This document shows positions 21,623 through 33,042 of a stretch of 64,000 nucleotides of DNA, piece by piece. Numbering within the stretch: the stretch's first letter is position 1; each line of letters opens with the position of its first letter. The notes under the pieces were generated by a model that made no database searches, was not told the DNA's origin, and worked only from the letters and a program-made list of their open reading frames with translations. A program made the translations under genes and the position numbers. Source of the stretch: Perognathus longimembris pacificus (lineage: Eukaryota; Chordata; Mammalia; Rodentia; Heteromyidae); contig NC_063171.1 in the NCBI RefSeq assembly GCF_023159225.1, positions 33,635,378-33,699,377 on the forward strand. Reading direction: 5' to 3'.

Positions 21623-22918
21623 TTCTTTGCATCACATTTAAAAGTATTATTTTTAATCTCTGGTAACTTTAAAAGTACTTATTTGGTCAGATGTAATTAT
21701 AACCATTTCAGTTTCCTATGGTAACTATTCGTATAGTATGTATTTTTCTTTTAATGTATTTGCATCTGTGAATCTAAGGTGTATCTTGTATAGCAAACCT
21801 ATGCTTTTTTATTCTTGATCTAACAATCTCTTCCCGTTGGTTGGGTTGATTAATCAATTCACATTAAATGTAATTATTGATATAACTGGATTTACATCTT
21901 TACTTTTCTATGAGTGTTATAAATTCCAAAATATATTGTTATATTTACCTTAGGCAATTTACTGACATGTAGATGAGCAGAAAATAGAAATAAAAAGCAA
22001 GCATACATTTACTGTTTCAAAAATTTTTCTAGTTTTTATTGTATTTCTCTATTTGTTTTTGTGGTCTCAAATTATATCTCTGTGATGAGTTCATCAGCTT
22101 CCTGCAATTTATACTGCTATTGATATATATATGACATTTATTTAAGTTGTAGGTACAACCTAATATTATATATACATATATTACTTTATATAATTGATTT
22201 TGAAATCAGTTAAGTAAATCAATAAGAAATAAGTATTTGTCTTTTATAATTACATTATTCATTTTACTAGGGCTCTTTTTATCATGTAAATTTGAGTTGC
22301 TGTCTGTAGTCACTTTTAGTTTGAATGATTCTGTTAGCATTTTCTGTAAGATGTGTCTACAAATAAATTCTCTTAGTTTTTCTTTATATGGAAAAGGAAA
22401 AAAAAAGAAACTATTCCAACTTCAGTTTTTAAATATAACTGCTGTATATAGAATTTTTAATTCGTTTCTTTGTGCACGTTGAATATATTGTTCTATAATT
22501 TTCCTCCTTCATTGTATTGGATGGGAATTCCACAGTTAATCTTATTTCCAATCTCATGTAAATGAAGTCATTTTTTTCCTTTCTGCTTTCAAGATTTGCT
22601 TCTTTGGATGCTATTATTTTTGCTACAGTGTATCTTTTTTGAGTTTCTTTGTGTCTATCCTACTTGGAATTTGTTAAGTCTTTTGTTTTTGAATCAATTG
22701 GTTATATTTAACCATTATTACTTAAAATATTTATTTTTTGTCTATTCTCTCTTTCCTCTCCTTCTGGCAATTCCTCTATGCATATATTAGTGTATTTAAT
22801 GGTGCCTTTCATTTCTCTTTCTGAGATTCTATTTCTTCTTTTTCCTTGCTAGTCTTCATATTGCATATCTGTTACCCAGTTCACTAATTTTCCCTTTTGC
22901 CAGTTCAAAATCTGTTCC

Positions 22919-23124
22919 CTGGGGCTGGGAATGTGGCTTAGCGGTAGAGTGCTTGCCTAGCATACATGAAGCCTGGGTTCGATTCCTTAGCACCACATAA
23001 ACAGAAAAAGCCAGAAGTGGCGCTGTTGCTCAAGTGGTAGATTGCTATTCTTGAGCAAAAAGAAGCCAGGGACAGTGCTCAAGCCCTGAGTTCAAGTTCC
23101 AGCACTGGCCAAAAAAAAAAAAAC
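22919..23124 (+). mobile_element. ID-headed dimeric SINE, full length
   Basis: Starts 'GGGGCTGGGAATGTGGCTTA', has the ID head with B-box-like 'GGTTCGATTCC', the linker 'AAAAAGCCAGAAGTGGCGC', the right half and a poly(A) tail to 23124. It keeps a tRNA-like A box ('TGGCTTAGCGG'). Nested in the ancient L1; flanking repeats are imperfect. Confidence 0.93.
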
Positions 23125-23538
23125 CAAACCGTTCCCCTTCAGTGAATTTTTAAATTTCAGCAATTTCCTTTGCATTCTTTTATATTTCCTAGTTCTTTAT
23201 TTATGCCATCTACTAACTGGATGTGACATTATCATTACACCATCTGTCCTCTACCACTTCTTATCATGGTTAACATTTAATCCTTGAACGTACCTATTGT
23301 GACCATGAGGCCATTTTTATCATGGCCTTCAGTCTTTGCATCTAAAAATCAAATGTCTTTTTTCACTTGCTGAGGGCTTTCACCTTTATTTTGGTCCACA
23401 GGTTATTTTTTGTTTTGTTTCTTTGAGTTGCTCATTCATTTTTACTGGAAACTGGACCTTACAGATAAAATATATAGAAACTGTAGTTGCTAGTCTGTCT
23501 TCCTGAAGCTTATTTTCATTTACTTTGGGGAATTCTTT

Positions 23539-23685
23539 TTTTTTTTTTTAAGCTTGCACAAATAGTATTGCATTTATTTTTTTTCCAAATTTTTATTATC
23601 AAACTGATGTACAGAGAGGTTACAGTTTCATACGTTAGGCATTGGATACATTTCTTGTACTGTTTGTTACCTTGTCCCTCATGCC
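23539..23685 (-). mobile_element. 147-bp L1 insertion with a short 3' transduction
   Basis: A 17-bp exact target-site duplication 'ACTTTGGGGAATTCTTT' flanks it (23522-23538 and 23686-23702). In minus-strand order: about 105 bp of L1 3' UTR ending in its A-rich terminus, then about 28 bp of non-L1 sequence containing AATAAA (near 23571-23578), then a second poly(A). The extra segment is absent after the L1 ends at 34.43 kb and elsewhere, so it is probably flanking DNA carried from the source locus. Confidence 0.88.
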
Positions 23686-23800
23686 ACTTTGGGGAATTCT
23701 TTACTGTGTGAGGCCTTGGTGATTCCCAAGGACATTCTGGAATGACAACAGTTTTCAAAGGTTTTTCTTGGGCCAATTTCCATGTGTTAAGACTCAATCT

Positions 23801-23850
23801 TTCCGTACATCACTTTGACAATAAATAAGAAAAAAAAAACACGGAAAAAA
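23801..23850 (+). mobile_element. Minimal L1 insertion, about 35 bp of L1 plus tail
   Basis: Only 'CCGTACATCACTTTGACAAT' and AATAAG remain from the L1 3' end, followed by A-runs broken by CACGG. A 12-bp exact duplication 'AAGACTCAATCT' flanks it (23789-23800 and 23851-23862). Confidence 0.85.
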
Positions 23851-24620
23851 AAGACTCAATCTCTTGAGACTGCCCTATTGCTCTTAGCATTTTCTTTTCC
23901 ATTAGTTGAGCAGATAATTCCTGTAATCATTGTTTGAAATTTGTTTTGACCCCAAGAAGACTCTTCAAGCTTTTCCCCCACACCCCAGTTTTGTCCAGTA
24001 ACTTAGCCAACTGAAAGTTTAACCTGAATCTCCCATGAATCCACCCATATTTACTTTTATTACAACTTCCATTATTTTAAAGAATGATTTTAGGCTTGAG
24101 CTTCTCTAACTTCTGCTACAAAAATGTGTCAGTTGCCTTAGGAAAATATTTGGTATTGTCTGATTTATGGTCTGCTTATCCTCACATGTAAATGCTCTGA
24201 GCTATGGCTCTGGAACTGGGGATGAGGCTTCCCTACTTCAGAGGCTGAGCACTTGTTGGAGTTAGTGTGGAGGGAAATTAGCCTCAGCTGGCCTATATCA
24301 ACATGAGACTTTCACCAGCATTATGAGCAATGCCACTACAAGGCAGGGCCTTCATCCTAGGAGTGGTGGTGGGGAGTGGGGAAAAACCCTTTCCTTTTGG
24401 TGTATTTGCCTTCCAGGTACACATACTTTAACTTGACCATAGTGTCAAGTAGCTGGGGCAGGATGGGAAGTACTGATCACCTGTGCCTTCTGGGAAGACA
24501 GAGCTCCATCTTTGGGCTGAGTGAAGAGGAAGCCCTATCTTCTTTCCTGAATCAATATGGATTGGAGCTCCCACATCCTTGAGTTTTGAGTGGGAAGAGA
24601 GAAGCAGATCTTTGCTCAAG

Positions 24621-25738
24621 TTTCAAAGCCTTTTTCTATTCTTACAAAATTTCAGTAGGTCTTACTGAATAAACATTTTCTATACACTCTCAGGAGAGTT
24701 TCTAATTAGTTAAATGTGATTATTTCTTTAAAAATAATTTTGACCAGTTTCATGGTCATGGTGTTCCCAACATTGTCTTGGCAGAAGCAGAATTCTCTTT
24801 TTTTGCTTTCTTAACAGTTTAAAAGTTGTAATTAGCAGCTTATTTAATCACATACCTCTCTAAATACTAAGCAAATGGAGACCATTATTTATTTGCTATT
24901 CTATTGTTTGTTGTTTCTCTATAGTCATATATATTAGATGATCATGTATTAGTTAACATATTTTGCAAAAATGTCATCTCTCTATAACTACCATTTTTAA
25001 ATCACAAAGTAAGTAAACCAAATTTGGCAAACAGAAATTCATGTTCTAAACAACTTCTTAGCAAACTGATTGTGAAAAGGTCACCGATTGTGTTTTTCAT
25101 ACCATCTATTCCTTTCTGTAGTGACAGTATCCAAATTCTTTGAGATTAATATGTGCCTACATAGAATACTGGATTATCTAGTGACTGCTGCAGCAAGATA
25201 TGATATAAACACATGACTAAGTCCTGCCCAAAGAAGTGTGAGAAACATTGAATTGGTCATCTAGCAAAGCTTCTTAAAGGAAAAACAAGCAGTTAGATTA
25301 TTTTTTCTTCTGTCTTTTCTGTTCTTTGTTTTGAGTGGGAAATCATGGCTGTGTCTGTAATATGGCTGTCTCAGAGATCTTGAGACAATCTGAGTTGCAT
25401 ATTAAGTGCTGTGGAATAGAAAGAGAAGAACCCTGGTATTCTCCTGGTTACTTAAGTGTATATACTGTCCTGGATAGAAACGGAAGGAAGACACATTTGC
25501 CTTCCTTAAATCACACTATTTCAAATCTCTCTTGATAGTAGATGGGAAACATTCTCCACTAATATGTCATCTATCCTGTATTTAAGTTATTCAGTTCTGC
25601 CTATATGTTACATGTGATTGATGCCTATATTTTCTTGATATTTTGTTGTATTTGTTTAATTTTGTCTAGAGATTGTAATTTTCAGGATACTTTTCATAGC
25701 ATATATGCAGAAATGACAGAAAAATTGTCAATGACATA
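24621..25738. other. No feature recognised
   Basis: AT-rich; no supported gene or repeat. Confidence 0.45.
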
Positions 25739-25773
25739 TATGTGTGTATATATATACATATATATATATATAC
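25739..25773. repeat. (TA)n-rich microsatellite
   Basis: TGTGTATATATATACATATATATATATA run. Confidence 0.85.
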
Positions 25774-26017
25774 CTTGGTTTCATCTATTCTTTCAAAATT
25801 CAAACCATTATATAAATACAGAGGGGTGTTCTTTGACTAGTAATGGGGGAATGCATTCACAGTGGAGAATAATAATGTCCAACTTTTCTTTTCCCGGTGC
25901 TCATAGAAGCAGTCGCCATTCACAGACGCAATCATCAAGTAAAATTAATGAGGGCATGAATCTCTGTCAATATGATCTGTTCTTTCCTAGTTGGTTTTAG
26001 ACACAGTGTGGTAATAA

Positions 26018-26190
26018 TGACTGTAAGCATTTACTGAGTGCTTACTATGTATGAAGCTGTGTTCCAAGTGCTTTACATGCAATCCTTATAATAAAAGTAT
26101 CAGGTCATGCTACAGGGGAGGAGAGAAAAGCACAGGGGGCTAAGTCTCTAAAAATCATCCAGCTACCAAGGATATATACAGAATTTTACC
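26018..26190 (-). mobile_element. MIR-type SINE, antisense
   Basis: 'TTTACTGAGTGCTTACTATG', 'GTTCCAAGTGCTTTACATGC', 'CCTTATAATAA' and a weak core ('CATCCAGCTACCAAGGA') match antisense MIR order. Confidence 0.75.
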
Positions 26191-26441
26191 CTTAACAATA
26201 TGCTCCAGAATTTGTGTTCTTCATATCACTGTACAAAATCTTCTATTCATGACACTTTTTTTCAGTGTTAGAGTTCTTCTTGCTGGAAAATCATTTCTTG
26301 TTTTTCCTTTAAACATTACAAAATTAATTTAAATGCATGCATACTGAAAATATTTTTTACCTTAAATTATAACTGTAAAGACAGGCAATGTAAGTTATCT
26401 TTTTATTTTCTTATGTAAAACTCTCATTAAAATTGTTGGGA

Positions 26442-26648
26442 CGGCTGGGGATATAGCCTAGTGGCAAGAGTGCCTGCCTCGGATACACGAGGCCCTAGGT
26501 TCGATTCCCCAGCACCACATATACAGAAAACGGCCAGAAGTGGCGCTGTGGCTCAAGTGGCAGAGTGCTAGCCTTGAGCGGGAAGAAGCCAGGGACAGTG
26601 CTCAGGCCCTGAGTCCAAGACCCAGGACTGGCCAAAAAAAAAAAAAAA
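26442..26648 (+). mobile_element. ID-headed dimeric SINE, full length, young
   Basis: Begins 'CGGCTGGGGATATAGCCTAG', both halves complete, uniform poly(A) tail. A 13-bp exact duplication 'AAAATTGTTGGGA' flanks it (26429-26441, 26649-26661). Very close to the copies at 4462 and 34677, pointing to a recently active subfamily. Confidence 0.96.
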
Positions 26649-26661
26649 AAAATTGTTGGGA

Positions 26662-28007
26662 GAAGAAGAGATCAATTAATCCTATTTTCAATAAGTAGCA
26701 TTTTTTTTGGGAACATGTTTTACTATTGGAATGGTGTGAATTCTTCAAACACCTACTGTAATTACAAGCAAAGGGCCAATGTTTGTGGTTGACTCTTTTC
26801 ATTCAAAGTATAGCAGAAGTTGAATTATCCTACTATAATTACATGGTTCATCTGTATTTTTATACATTTCCATGAGTTTGGGAGGAATATACGGATCATA
26901 GTTTCCAGAAATTATCCTTTACTTATCCTTTTCCCTCTCTTTCATATGTTGAAGCACATTAGGAAAATGTTATTAATCACTTGTCTTAACAAGAACTAGA
27001 GTTTGCCTATTTTATTGGTCTGTTAGCTGCTGGTGAGATATGACAGCCAATTTAACATTTTTAGAACTTCTTAGATCCAATTTGTTCATTTCATAGTGTA
27101 GAGCACCTTGTAGATACTTTGATTAAGTCTTTCGATTCATTGTCCTTTTTCTTGTCCGGAGTTGGATGTGGACTTGATTGTTAGGTACACATAAGTACAG
27201 GTGAACAGTTTTCTCATAAGACACTTTCTATCACACTGCTTCAATAGGCTGAGTCTGTCATCCACATATGAAAATGAATATCAGAGCTACTAAAGTGCAG
27301 TTTTCTCTATACACACATATGCCAGAAAGTATCAGAATTGAGAATGAAAGTGCTAGAAGAGTGTGGAGCTATTATTCTGTATGAGAAACAAAACAATGGA
27401 AAATAAATAGCATTCACCTGCAGGCAATCAATACCACTGACTGTATAATATTCAACTCAATAACAGTTTGAGTTCTAAAGGTGGTGAGGGAGTGGGAAAT
27501 TACCAGGTGCTTTAAAAAAAAAGCAGCTTGTACCAAGCACTGACTCATGATTTCCGGGCTGAGAGTAGATGTCATTAATGACCCTTTTTATTCATGCAGA
27601 AGTTCCCAAAGAGGAGTGTAATGTTCCATTAGCAATAATTGAAAAAGTCTCTCTTCGGAATTATGTCAAAACCTAAAGACGATACTTCTGCCAAAACATT
27701 TTGGTGATAAACGTGTGAAGCATTTGACAGAAGGTGACACTGCAAGAGAAGGAGGCTCCTTGAGGAGATTCACAGAGGCTCTGGAAGAAACAGGCTACAA
27801 TGAGATGGTGGGCCTCAACAGGAAGTACCCCAGTCCTATCCCAGTCCTATTCCTTGAAAGACCTAGTACTTCTTATTTTTCTCATGATATGCCCTTTCCT
27901 TGATACCCAGTAGAAACATGTGTTGGTAGAAACAGAAAACTAAGCCATACTGAATAAGATCTTCCCACCACAGAATTTAAAAAACAAAACTAAAAAAAAA
28001 AATCAAA
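26662..28007. other. No feature recognised
   Basis: No supported gene or repeat. A 62-codon frame at 27715-27903 (+) has protein-like composition but no splice sites or known motif. Confidence 0.45.
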
Positions 28008-28245
28008 GCCCAGTACAGGTGGCTCATGTCTACTCAGGAGAATAGCTATGAACATCAGAAGATTTGAGGATCTCAATTTGAAGCCAACCTGGGCAGGAAA
28101 GCTTGAGAGACTTTTATCTCCAATTGAACATCAAAAAAAGTCAGAAGTGGAGCTGTGGCTCAAGTGGTAGAGCACTAGCCTTGAGCACAAAAGCTCAGGG
28201 ACAGTGTCCATATCCTGAATATTCAAGCCCCAGGACCAGAAGAAT
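28008..28245 (+). mobile_element. B1-like/tRNA-like composite SINE
   Basis: Left half with 'GGTGGCTCATGTCTACTCAGG' and 'CCAACCTGGGCAGGAAAGC', then right half 'GTCAGAAGTGGAGCTGTGGC'. The head has a small internal deletion. Confidence 0.87.
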
Positions 28246-28311
28246 TTTTTAAAATTATGTATTTGTTATTATGATAATAATTTAATATAATATGTATTGT
28301 CATATTATATA

Positions 28312-28532
28312 CATTTTTGATTAGCATTGTTATTTGAACTCAGGGCCTCATCTTTCAAAGTAATCACTTTTCTATGTGAGCCACACACCCCTGTTTAATT
28401 TTTGCTTTAAGTTATTTTTCAAATAGTTTCACTTTTTTCTTTTTGCCCAAGCCAGCCTTGAACCACTATAATTTCAATCTCTCCTTCCTGATTTGTTGGG
28501 AGTTCAAATGTGAGCCACCCTGTCCAGTGTAT
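28312..28532 (-). mobile_element. Diverged composite SINE, antisense
   Basis: 'TTATTTGAACTCAGGGCCTC', 'CTATGTGAGCCACACACCCC', 'GCCCAAGCCAGCCTTGAACC', 'GTGAGCCACCCTGTCCAG'. Orientation is opposite to the neighbouring SINE at 28008. Confidence 0.75.
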
Positions 28533-28869
28533 ACTTTTGACCTTTATCATTTTATATAATGGATATCTGTGTGAACTCAGAGGAGAGAGGCAAATGATAT
28601 TCTATTAGTAGAGATAGAGTTTCAAGACCACAAAAGTCTCTCTGCTGGCTTTGGCTGAGCTTAGCTGTTCCCTCTCTTTTACTGTGTTGTGTTTAGCCTT
28701 TTACCTTGTGCTGCCTTTCCTTGTACCCATCCAAGCCCCAAAGGGCTCTATGTTAGTATCTCAGGCAGCAGCTAAGCTGGGGGGTGTTGTGGAAGTCATG
28801 CAGATTTAAAGAAAACAAAAGGAAGCACATACATTTTTACTCTAGCTCATAAGTCTTCATTCTTCCCCC

Positions 28870-29100
28870 GTGCCTCTAGTGAAGTTCTCTGTGAAAACTT
28901 CTCTAATAGCATGGACTTTTACTTTAATGTTCTTGCTTTTTATTGGCATGTGTCTTGGGCTTTCTACTAGACTGCAAACTCTTCATGTCATGGAATTGCT
29001 TTCTACTAGACTGCAAACTCTTCATGTCATGGAATTCCATCTTTTGGGCTTTAATCACCTGTGTCACACCTGAGCACATAGTTTAATCTCTGTACTTGGC
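28870..29100 (+). mobile_element. Possible L2 3'-end remnant containing a tandem duplication
   Basis: The wording 'TAGACTGCAAACTCTTCATG' is close to the conserved L2 3' region, followed by a weak 'GAGCACATAGTTTAATC'. Within it a 39-bp unit is exactly duplicated (28959-28997, 28998-29036). Confidence 0.5.
28959..29036. repeat. Exact 39-bp tandem duplication
   Basis: Two identical adjacent 39-bp units starting 'GCTTTCTACTAGACTGC'. No mismatch by eye, so recent. Confidence 0.93.
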
Positions 29101-29979
29101 TTTCCTTATTTGAAGCTAGAATAACAGCAGCTATCACATGTTGTAAGAATCAAAGGAGATAAATGATATGGGGATATTCTGGTAGCACACATTATAAATA
29201 CCTCACATTATACGTAGCTATTAAAAGAGGAAAAGCAAGTATTGAGACTAAGACAGAGGTTAAAAACAAAAATGGAATAAAATATCTTCAATTATCTTGG
29301 ATTTTCCAGAGCAGAGTGCTTCTCTTAATTTATACTTGAGCCCTCTGGACAAAGCTAGGGTTTCTGCTAGGTGATTGAAGGAATCATGGTAGAATGAGCA
29401 GAATTAAGTCCTTATGTGAAGAAGTCTGTTTGGGAGGGTAAAATGGAGTTCATGTGATCCTGAGTCACATACTTAATGAGTTTTGGGTAGAAGTGATATT
29501 AAGTATATAGAAATTCAAACAATAAGTCTGGAGTACCTATTTCATGACCAGGGGTTTTTGAGATATCCTGGAGGACTAAAGGTAGGGTACTGGCTTTTAA
29601 AAGAAAGCATGTTAGAGTAGTTTGTTTGTCCAGGCTCTTTCTAAATATTGTGATCTCCATGGGGGGTGTTTTTAGGCTCCATGTTCTTCAGTTTCAGAGG
29701 AGCTGCTTCTGCCCCCCAATTCACAGATCTGTAGAGCTTCTTTTCTTTCAGGACTGCTAAGTTGAAATTGATCCACCCAGCTTTCCTGTGATGATGGGTT
29801 AAGACTGATGACAATGACAATCACAGCTAACCACAGTTGGGGCCACGTAACTGATTGCTTTTCTCTCAATAAACATAACTGAACAACACAGAAGCCTCAA
29901 TAGCAATAGAATCTGATCCTTTTGGCAGTGGCACAGAGATAAAAGGGGCCTCCCCCTTCATTATTATTTGTGGCGTACG

Positions 29980-29980
<1 letters not shown>
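29101..29980. other. No feature recognised
   Basis: No supported gene or repeat. Confidence 0.45.

Positions 29981-30022
<42 letters not shown>
29981..30022. repeat. (GT)n microsatellite
   Basis: About 21 uninterrupted GT units, then GCACGCATGCACGTGC. Potential Z-DNA former. Confidence 0.95.
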
Positions 30023-30023
<1 letters not shown>

Positions 30024-31887
30024 ACGCATGCACGTGCATTCATCAGGAATCCAAATTTAGCTTACTCCTCCATTTTAAAATAAAGTGATTAAAAAGCCCT
30101 CAGCCATATTCATTCATTTGCATATTGCCAACGACAATACATTCTCAGTCATATAATGAGAGTCAAGTTATTGAAACAAAGACCTGATGACCCTCAATGC
30201 TTAAAATATTTACAGAGAAAAAAAATGTAACAACTCTATCCTGTGGCCTAATTATTTTTCCTCTTTCTCAACCTGCCGTGTTCATTTCCCACTGTACCTC
30301 CTATTTTTGGAGAGGTTAAAATGTTAGTCATTCTTTCACAGAAATTGTATTATCAGGACTTCATCCAGGGTGGTGAACATGCCATATGATTCCACTTGAG
30401 AATCACACTGCATAGCTAGTGTGTAATGGACTTTCCACGATCTATGGAACAAGTGCACAATGGGATGTCCTTAGCATGTTTTGTCTCATTTCACCTTCTA
30501 TTTAAGTGTGTGTGTGTGTGTTTAGTGAAGCCTGTGTGTGGCCATGCCAAGTTAGGAGCTTATTTTCCTATTTGTGATGGGAAGTTGAGCTGGAATGATC
30601 TCCTGCACTTTTTCTGTACCTCTGTATGGTTATTTTCTTTATTTCCCACAAAGTATCCTGTGTGTGATCTCACTTTTTCATTTCTCAGAATGCTGCCTTC
30701 ATTACTTCCTATGTTTGCTTGGGGAAAGGTTAAAATTCTACTTATTCTTCTCTCAAGTTGCATTAATATGACCCTTTCTTTGCCTCTAAAATCAGACCCT
30801 TGAGGCAAAGCCAAATGCTGCTTACCTGGGGCTGTCCTCAAGAACCCAAAATACATGGACAGTCAGAATAGTGGGTGATGAAAACTGATCAGAAAATAGT
30901 AGAACATTTAATGTCTTTCCACACTCCCTCTGTAGCTCTCAGTGTGCATGTGATATCTTTTACTCCAGTACAACACTTCCTATATTTTAGTTCCATCATG
31001 TGCCTGAATATCAGTTGATTATAGACAGTTTAGTTGAAACTTATTGGAGGGCATAAATCATTACTGGTCCAGCTTTACATAAAATCCTCTTTATTTAAAG
31101 TGTATGCCAGCTTGGGAATGTTACCAGCTATTTTACCAAAGCCACATGTCTTACAATGCCCTCCTAAACTCTGGCCTTGCTTTGCCTTATAGTTTTGCTA
31201 CTTCAGTGTTGTGTAGCTTTTCTGTTATAACTCAGGCCCCATTCATGGTCATTCATTGCTAAGTGCATAAGCCTAATATTTTTCCACATCTTTCACTTCA
31301 ACATCATCCTTCTCATCATGACTATTTTCTCTCCAAGTTTTTCATTTTGTTGCTGCTGTATTCACTCTGCTTCTTGACTGCTTCATTTCTGTAAGTCTGC
31401 ATATTTCAAGGCTTTACCTCCTTCCAAATTGTCTAGAAATCTTCCAAATGATCTACCATTTCATCCATTATTTTTTACTCATATGGTTAGCTACCTTGCT
31501 TCTTTTTTCTTTCTAATATATTACTTGAACACAACCAGACTCTGAATTATTTCAGTAAGTTAGATTATTTGCACTGGATTATTTCAATCAGTCAGATTAT
31601 TTGCTTTCTCTGTGCTCATACTTTAGGTCCTATGGCTACTCAATAAAACTATACACTTATAAATTATGGCTCCTACTTCATTAGTTCAACAGTCATGTTG
31701 GAGCAGATCCCATAGAAAGCATGCAAACACAAATAAAAATGGACTTCTAAGACCTGTGATAAGTTGGAATTACAGATATGAGAAAAACCAATTTCCTGGC
31801 AAGTGTACATGATGGCAAATGGCTTTATTTCTGAGGGGAAGTCCTTCCCTTTTTACACTAGATGAGCAGGCTAGAAAGGCTGAAGGC
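30023..31887. other. No feature beyond a short (GT)9
   Basis: A (GT)9 lies at about 30506-30522. The 125-codon open frame at 30426-30803 has no recognisable domain and spans the GT repeat; taken as chance. Confidence 0.45.
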
Positions 31888-31955
31888 AGTGTTGGGTAAT
31901 GAAAAGAGCATAAGCTTGAAGTCAGATAGACAAGATTTGAATCAGGAAGAAGGTC
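31888..31955 (+). mobile_element. MIR fragment
   Basis: 'GTGTTGGGTAATGAAAAGAG', 'GCTTGAAGTCAGATAGACA', 'GATTTGAATC' correspond to the 5' part of MIR in sense orientation. Confidence 0.65.
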
Positions 31956-32734
31956 GAAGTTGAGGACAGATAGGAAGCTGTTGTAGTAAACTGGCAGTAA
32001 TGAGAAGTTGAACCAGCTCAAGTGACAAGGACACTTGAGAAGAAAGAAGTTTTATCTGCTACCACCTGACACTTTAATTTAAAAATGAATGGCATACCAA
32101 AAGTAAGAAACACTTTTTGACTATTAGAAATGCTATGTTTACAAGATGGCACATTTCAGATGAAAAAGAGCATATTCTTCAAAAAAAATCCACACTAACA
32201 GCTCAGAAAATCAAAAGCAATTGAGAATGTAGAGTCGCTGATTTTTTTCAGAGAGTGAGACAATCTACCGTTACATGGTAGATAACAAGAGTAGAGCTAT
32301 AATTAAATGTTTTACCATCTCAGCACAAACCAGTTATCTTTCAGGACATCAGGATGCAACCTCAGAACTCTAGGAAAGGCCCCTTCAGTTAACCTGGTGT
32401 TCCTTGCTAACAACTGGGAGCAATTCTTTCTCATTACAGCAACAAATTAATAACTATGTCCAACTCTGTCCCATGGAATATATAGGTGAGGGTCTTTATG
32501 GGTATGAATTTCCCAACATTGGTCATAGAGCACACTTAACATCCTGAAGGGCATAGGGGATAAAATGAATACTTGCACAGCATCCCTCTTTTTCCTCACT
32601 CTCAAAATGCATTTTTGTCGTCCAACAAAAAATGCTTTATAGAGGGGAATAGCAGTTAGAGGAAGCTAGTGCTTTCTTTAACATCGAACATCAGGACGTA
32701 TAGTTGTGGGGCAAAGGATGGTGATTATTATGGA
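31956..32734. other. No feature recognised
   Basis: No supported gene or repeat. Confidence 0.45.
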
Positions 32735-32998
32735 AAGTTCTCACTTGGTCATGTGTTGCATGCTAGCTCTCCAGCTGGTGGTACTATTTGGGGATTTGGG
32801 GAGGTGGCAGAAACTTTAGGAGGAGGGGCCTAGCTGGGAGTGATTAACTGGAGGCTGGAGGCTTGTCCTTCTTTGCAGGCTGTACCTTCTACACTGGACA
32901 GCTGAAATCTCTGGATCTGGAAGGAGAAGTAAATCCTTCTTCCCTCAAGTTGTTTATGTTATGTATTTTGTTGCAGCAATGAAAAGTCTAATATAATG
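32735..32998 (+). mobile_element. ERVL-MaLR-like LTR remnant
   Basis: Resembles the 3' part of old MaLR-type LTRs: 'GGGGAGGTGGCAGAAACTTT', 'GGGGCCTAGCTGGGAG', 'GTAAATCCTTCTTCCCTC', 'GTATTTTGTTGCAGCAATGA', end 'AAAAGTCTAATATA'. The 5' end is not defined. Confidence 0.55.

Positions 32999-33000
<2 letters not shown>

Positions 33001-33040
<40 letters not shown>
33001..33040. repeat. (GT)20 microsatellite
   Basis: Perfect GT run directly at the end of the LTR remnant. Confidence 0.96.

Positions 33041-33042
<2 letters not shown>

Larger units (their letters stand above)
21180..24620 (-). mobile_element. Ancient L1M-type element, 5' region, antisense
   Basis: The sequence follows in order the antisense of the 5' part of old mammalian L1s (L1M/HAL1 class): 'CATATCTTCCTGACAAGC', 'ATTCACATTAAATGTAATTA', 'TGTTAATCTTATTTCC'-like, 'TTGAGTTTCTTTGTGTCTAT', 'CTACTTGGAATTTGTTAAG', 'GAAACTGGACCTTACAGAT'. 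It is broken by a SINE at 21352, another at 22921 and two short L1 insertions near 23.5-23.85 kb. The right boundary is uncertain; sequence after about 24100 is only weakly matched. Heavily mutated. Confidence 0.7.

Noticed and set aside
22919..23124. tRNA-like A and B boxes that might suggest a tRNA gene.
   Set aside because: They belong to the ID-like head of a dimeric SINE with poly(A) tail; no complete cloverleaf with anticodon arm is supported.
30426..30803. 125-codon open frame.
   Set aside because: Includes the translated (GT)9 repeat and lacks any recognisable domain or splice context.
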